DNA from: Apostichopus japonicus
Lineage: Eukaryota > Echinodermata > Holothuroidea > Aspidochirotida > Stichopodidae
NCBI RefSeq assembly: GCF_037975245.1
Contig: NC_092577.1
Span: 1,856,001 to 1,920,000 of the forward strand
Length of the DNA: 64,000 nucleotides
Reading direction: 5' to 3'
The position numbers and the translations under genes were made by a program. Shown piece by piece: positions 60,268 to 64,000 of the stretch. The notes under the pieces are model-generated. The model worked only from the letters and a program-made list of their open reading frames with translations. It did no database searches and was not told the origin of the DNA. Position 1 is the first letter of the stretch; every line of letters starts with the position of its first letter.

Positions 60268-61963
60268 TACAATGTTTGCAAAACTACAGTAAGGGGGGAT
60301 CAGACCTCCCAAGTTATTCAAAGATATTCCGCAGTATCTAATTAAACCATGAAATCTCTCACAGAGGCGGGAAAATGCCAAAATGTGTGGCAGAAAGTTG
60401 CTTCAAATTTGAGTTCGTGACCATTTATTTGACTTTCTAGCATATTTTAGCATATTAATGACCCTTTAGAACATTGTTCTGTGATTTGATACTAATGTCT
60501 TTTATTTTCGATGCTCTTTTATGCTCAATCTCTGAACAGTACTCATGGAACTTTTTAGTCGAGCTAAAAGCATTTCGAACCCAACTTCTGTGAGTACTTT
60601 AGACGGGTTATTCGAGTTGTGAATGTAATGAAACATGAGATTCAGAATGGTTGGCACTGTCTGGTGCTTCCAACACTGTCAGAAAAGAGTTAATAACACT
60701 TGAATGCTTTCTGTACTATCAATGTATTGTAATAAAGCACAAATCATGACATTGTCAGAGAAAACTCATGTAATAGAAAACAATCATCACTCTGAAGATC
60801 CACCATCTTCTTCAAAGGAAGTTCTTTACCCTCTTCTGTGCCAAAGAAGTTTGTCTCTGTTTGAACCAAGAAATACAAAACATTCTTGAGCTTAGAGTAA
60901 CACACTGTGAAATGTAGATTGTATATTTGGTTTTGCCTTCAAACATTACATGCCATATCTTCCTACTATTACATAGTACTTAAGCACTGGTCATGCAACT
61001 GAAACAGTGAAAGTGGGAAACACATTCTCTTGATCCCAGATGACCTTTGACCTATGCCAAAGACAAAAGGGGTCAACTTAATATGGAGCGTTCAGAACCT
61101 TATGAATGAAATCTGTCAATATACTTTTATTTGTTTTTGTAAATTTGTCAAAATTTGATCATTTCTTGCAATACCATGTTTTAGTCCTTCACAATCTTTT
61201 AACCTAATAGCACCTTTCAACTCCAACATTCACAATGCAAAAATGCATTTGATTGCCGTTGACCCTAGATGATATTTAACCTCCACCAACATCAATAGGG
61301 TGTTCTTCCAATTAACATGGTACACTATATGCCAAGTACGAGACCTGTCAAGACTTGTCAATATCACCCTCGCTACGATACGGCCGGTGTTTACAAGATG
61401 TTCACACTTTTACCTATGTTGACCCTATATGATTTCTGAACTCCACAACATCAACAGGGTTCTTCTATGTTTGAACGTGTTATATTTCAACAATGGAAAT
61501 AAGCTATGAAGATTTACAACCTCTGAAATATATGTCTTCAATTGTTCAAAACTTAATACTGGGTCAAAGTATACAAAGGAACACCCTCCCCTCCCCATTC
61601 CCAACACCCTAAAGAAGAGTGCTATTCATTCAAAGGTGTTATTCATCACGTAGATGCTTATGTTATATCACACCACCCATGCAGGTAGTACAGTTCACCT
61701 TGGACATCCCTGCAAACCTCACAGTCTGTATTTATTTAGTATTTTGACTTATATGCAAGCTTGGAATTACATTGTGTACCAATATCAATTCTAGAAGTTG
61801 CTATATGGCATTTAGTATTGTTACTGCAGGGATTTTAAAACTTGCGTCCACCGGACGCAACATCTTAAAAATGTTTGAGTCGGCTCAGTAAAACTTGCTT
61901 CTAGGTTGCTGTCCTCCATGAAAACCTGCACTTTAAAATACCTCTACAGGAACACGCAATACT

Positions 61964-62130
<167 letters not shown>

Positions 62131-62419
62131 ATATGTTTGGTTTTTGCAGAGCTTTCGAGCAAAACTAGCTCTTCTTCAGTGCATGATCACCGAAAGTGAC
62201 AAGGAGTAGCAGGAATTGAAACTGTTTTATAGAAGAGATGTCGCCATGGTTGTAAGGGCAAAGCGACTTACTGATTTCTGCTGAATTGAGCAGAAGTTTT
62301 AGAAATTCGGATTATTTTAATCCGATTCCGTCGTAATTGTAAAGGAATTGTTTTGGTTTATCTGGGACGGCAAATCGTTATATATATATATATATATATA
62401 TATACTCTCACTCGACCTG

Positions 62420-62586
62420 GATTACGTGGACATTCGTTAGTATCCGACCGCGCTATGTGGACACTAACCGATTATGTGGACATTCGATGTCCACGTAACG
62501 CAGTTGCTCTAAACAGGCTCTACCCCCCACAAAACATACGCTCCTAGTGAAATTACGAACTTTTATTTTTGTCCACATAATCGGTT
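62420..62586. repeat. Clustered direct and inverted YGTGGACAT motifs
   Basis: ATTACGTGGACATTCG near 62421, CTATGTGGACACTAACCG near 62453 and ATTATGTGGACATTCG near 62471 are direct copies. ATGTCCACGTAA forms a hairpin with the third. The 17-mer AACCGATTATGTGGACA (62466-62482) has a perfect inverted copy at 62570-62586. Confidence 0.85.
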
Positions 62587-63788
62587 GAATGTGATTTTAA
62601 TCATTCCAAAATTCGCATAGCGCCCTCAAATTTTCCGTCTACATAATCTTGTACAGCAGCTTAACATCTAAATGAGCGTGAGCAAGCACCGTCTCTACAG
62701 TATCTGAATGAGAAAGCCGACGCCTTCAAGTTTGCTAATGACCTTACTCCTCACTTTTACGTAATACAGTCTACGGCCGAAGTTTACTCAACTTTATTCA
62801 AGGTTAGTACAGTTGTTTAAATGGTATAACTCTAACGATAGGGTGTCGGATAACGCTATCGTGAAGTTCATGCTGGATATTATTATAGGTACGGTCCTAA
62901 AAGAGTACCGGAATTAATTCTGCAGTTGGCATACAGACCTACAGTACGAAAGAAGCAAGAAGTTTTCATAACGTAGAGCCTATGAATTACACTGTAGTTA
63001 CATCGGCTAGTATTGATAATATTAACGTTAACGTTAGGCTGTACTACGGCTAACTTAATTACTCTGTTGGAGTGTTGGCTTACACTAGTTGTAAATTACG
63101 TACGCTGACCTTGAAAAAAGGTTAGGCCTACATGCATGCATACTGGCGAGTAAAAATATATTGTCAGTTTGGTTGTTTTCGTAGCTTATAGTGGTAGTTA
63201 TCTGGCGAAAGGAAACACTGCAGCCTTTCATGTGAATGCGTTTTGTTTACTTTAGTTTGAGGAATGACAGTCCTAATAAATGTAGACTATAGACTGTGTC
63301 ATGTAAACAATGTGCTAATAAATGCACTGTTTGCCCCAAGGACTTAATGTTGTTGTGCCTACATGCACAAACAAGCCTTAACCAAAAAAGGTTTACTAAT
63401 TGGGTAAATGTTGAACATTCACTGAGATTATGCTACTATCTTATTAAGTGGGCCTATCCTTACTCCCGGCCCTAGGTTACCCTTAGTCATTATTCATGGA
63501 CAGCTTCTCAGAGTGGCAAATAGACGCCCGAAAGCTGTCATAGTTCTCATGATGGTCTTGGTGCAGTGCAAAATCATGCATAGGCTACTCCATATTAGTT
63601 TGGCCACTAGCTGTACCCTATCAGACTTACTAGGCCCAAACCAACAACTGTTCATCTATAGATAATAAAACAGATAAGGTAGGCTACTCTTGTACGGTTT
63701 TGATTTTCTAGCCGTCCCAGATGACTGTATAAATCCTACACAGTTAATATCTCCTTTTCCAGTCTCTAGGGACAATAGTTTTGTGAGT

Positions 63789-64000
63789 GAATCAATTGAA
63801 CTTAATTTCAAGCCATGTTCGTAGCACTCTTGACTTGTACTCCTAACATTGTACTCTTGTACAGTTTCAGATTGTGTGGACAATGCTTACTGAGCACTGA
63901 CAATATTTGTCCAAATGAATCAATTGAACTTAGGTTCAAGCACAATCAAACCATGTTAGAATTTACTTCAGCTCCTAACATTGTACTCTTATACAGTTTC
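63789..64000. repeat. 128-bp tandem duplication, second copy cut by the window edge
   Basis: GAATCAATTGAACTTA at 63789 recurs at 63917. Both copies continue through TTCAAG, CCATGTT, CTCCTAACATTGTACTCT and TACAGTTTC. Confidence 0.88.

Noticed and set aside
62140-62180. Hammerhead ribozyme on the minus strand (CTGAAGA ... GAAA core)
   Set aside because: There is an extra unpaired A between the CUGANGA core and stem II, and no clear stem III with a cleavage triplet was found.

Overview
This window looks like a gene-sparse, AT-rich, intron-rich animal nuclear chromosome segment. The best guess is a marine invertebrate deuterostome (echinoderm or hemichordate type). The reasons are GT-AG introns of up to 11 kb, tRNA-derived SINEs, LINE debris, many hAT-type DNA transposons with 8-bp target duplications, and very many minisatellites. 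The species cannot be fixed from sequence alone. No bacterial-style genes, rRNA, functional tRNA or CRISPR array were seen.

Layout. (1) 1-14.75 kb holds minisatellites (45-bp family at 5.7-7.4 kb and others at 7.6, 9.2 and 10.5 kb) and three hAT-like elements side by side (10.9-14.4 kb). It may be the first intron of a minus-strand gene whose probable first coding exon lies at 14748-14922; that exon carries a basic RKRKQxxP-type N-terminal motif. (2) 15-23.5 kb is noncoding, with microsatellites, a tandem duplication and an 8-bp-TSD MITE just upstream of the next gene. (3) 23.6-49.4 kb is a complete TM9SF1-type nonaspanin gene on the plus strand: 14 coding exons, 590-591 residues, probable 3'-UTR exon and polyadenylation signal at 49361. 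Its 11-kb first intron holds a LINE fragment, SINEs, a foldback-type element (27539-28304) and a 4.1-kb DNA transposon with ~150-bp terminal inverted repeats (30637-34759). That transposon carries a decayed cysteine-rich gene on the minus strand. (4) 49.5-56.9 kb is intergenic. (5) 56.97 kb to the right edge is the 5' part of a CYP4-type cytochrome P450 gene: TATA box and three exons, with the rest outside the window.

The most unusual pattern is in the TM9SF1 gene. In several introns a tandem repeat begins at, or contains, the 5' splice site. Introns 8 and 9 carry tandem copies of the 3' end of the preceding exon plus its donor region, intron 12 has one partial copy, and the arrays in introns 5 and 6 start within two bases of the donor GT. 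A SINE lies a few bases past the exon 2 donor. The gene also appears to split its stop codon with an intron and to end in K-L-A where the family usually has the Golgi/ER-sorting K-x-D. No new operon-like system is visible; the novelty candidates are the donor-anchored repeats and the long-TIR transposon with its cysteine-rich gene.
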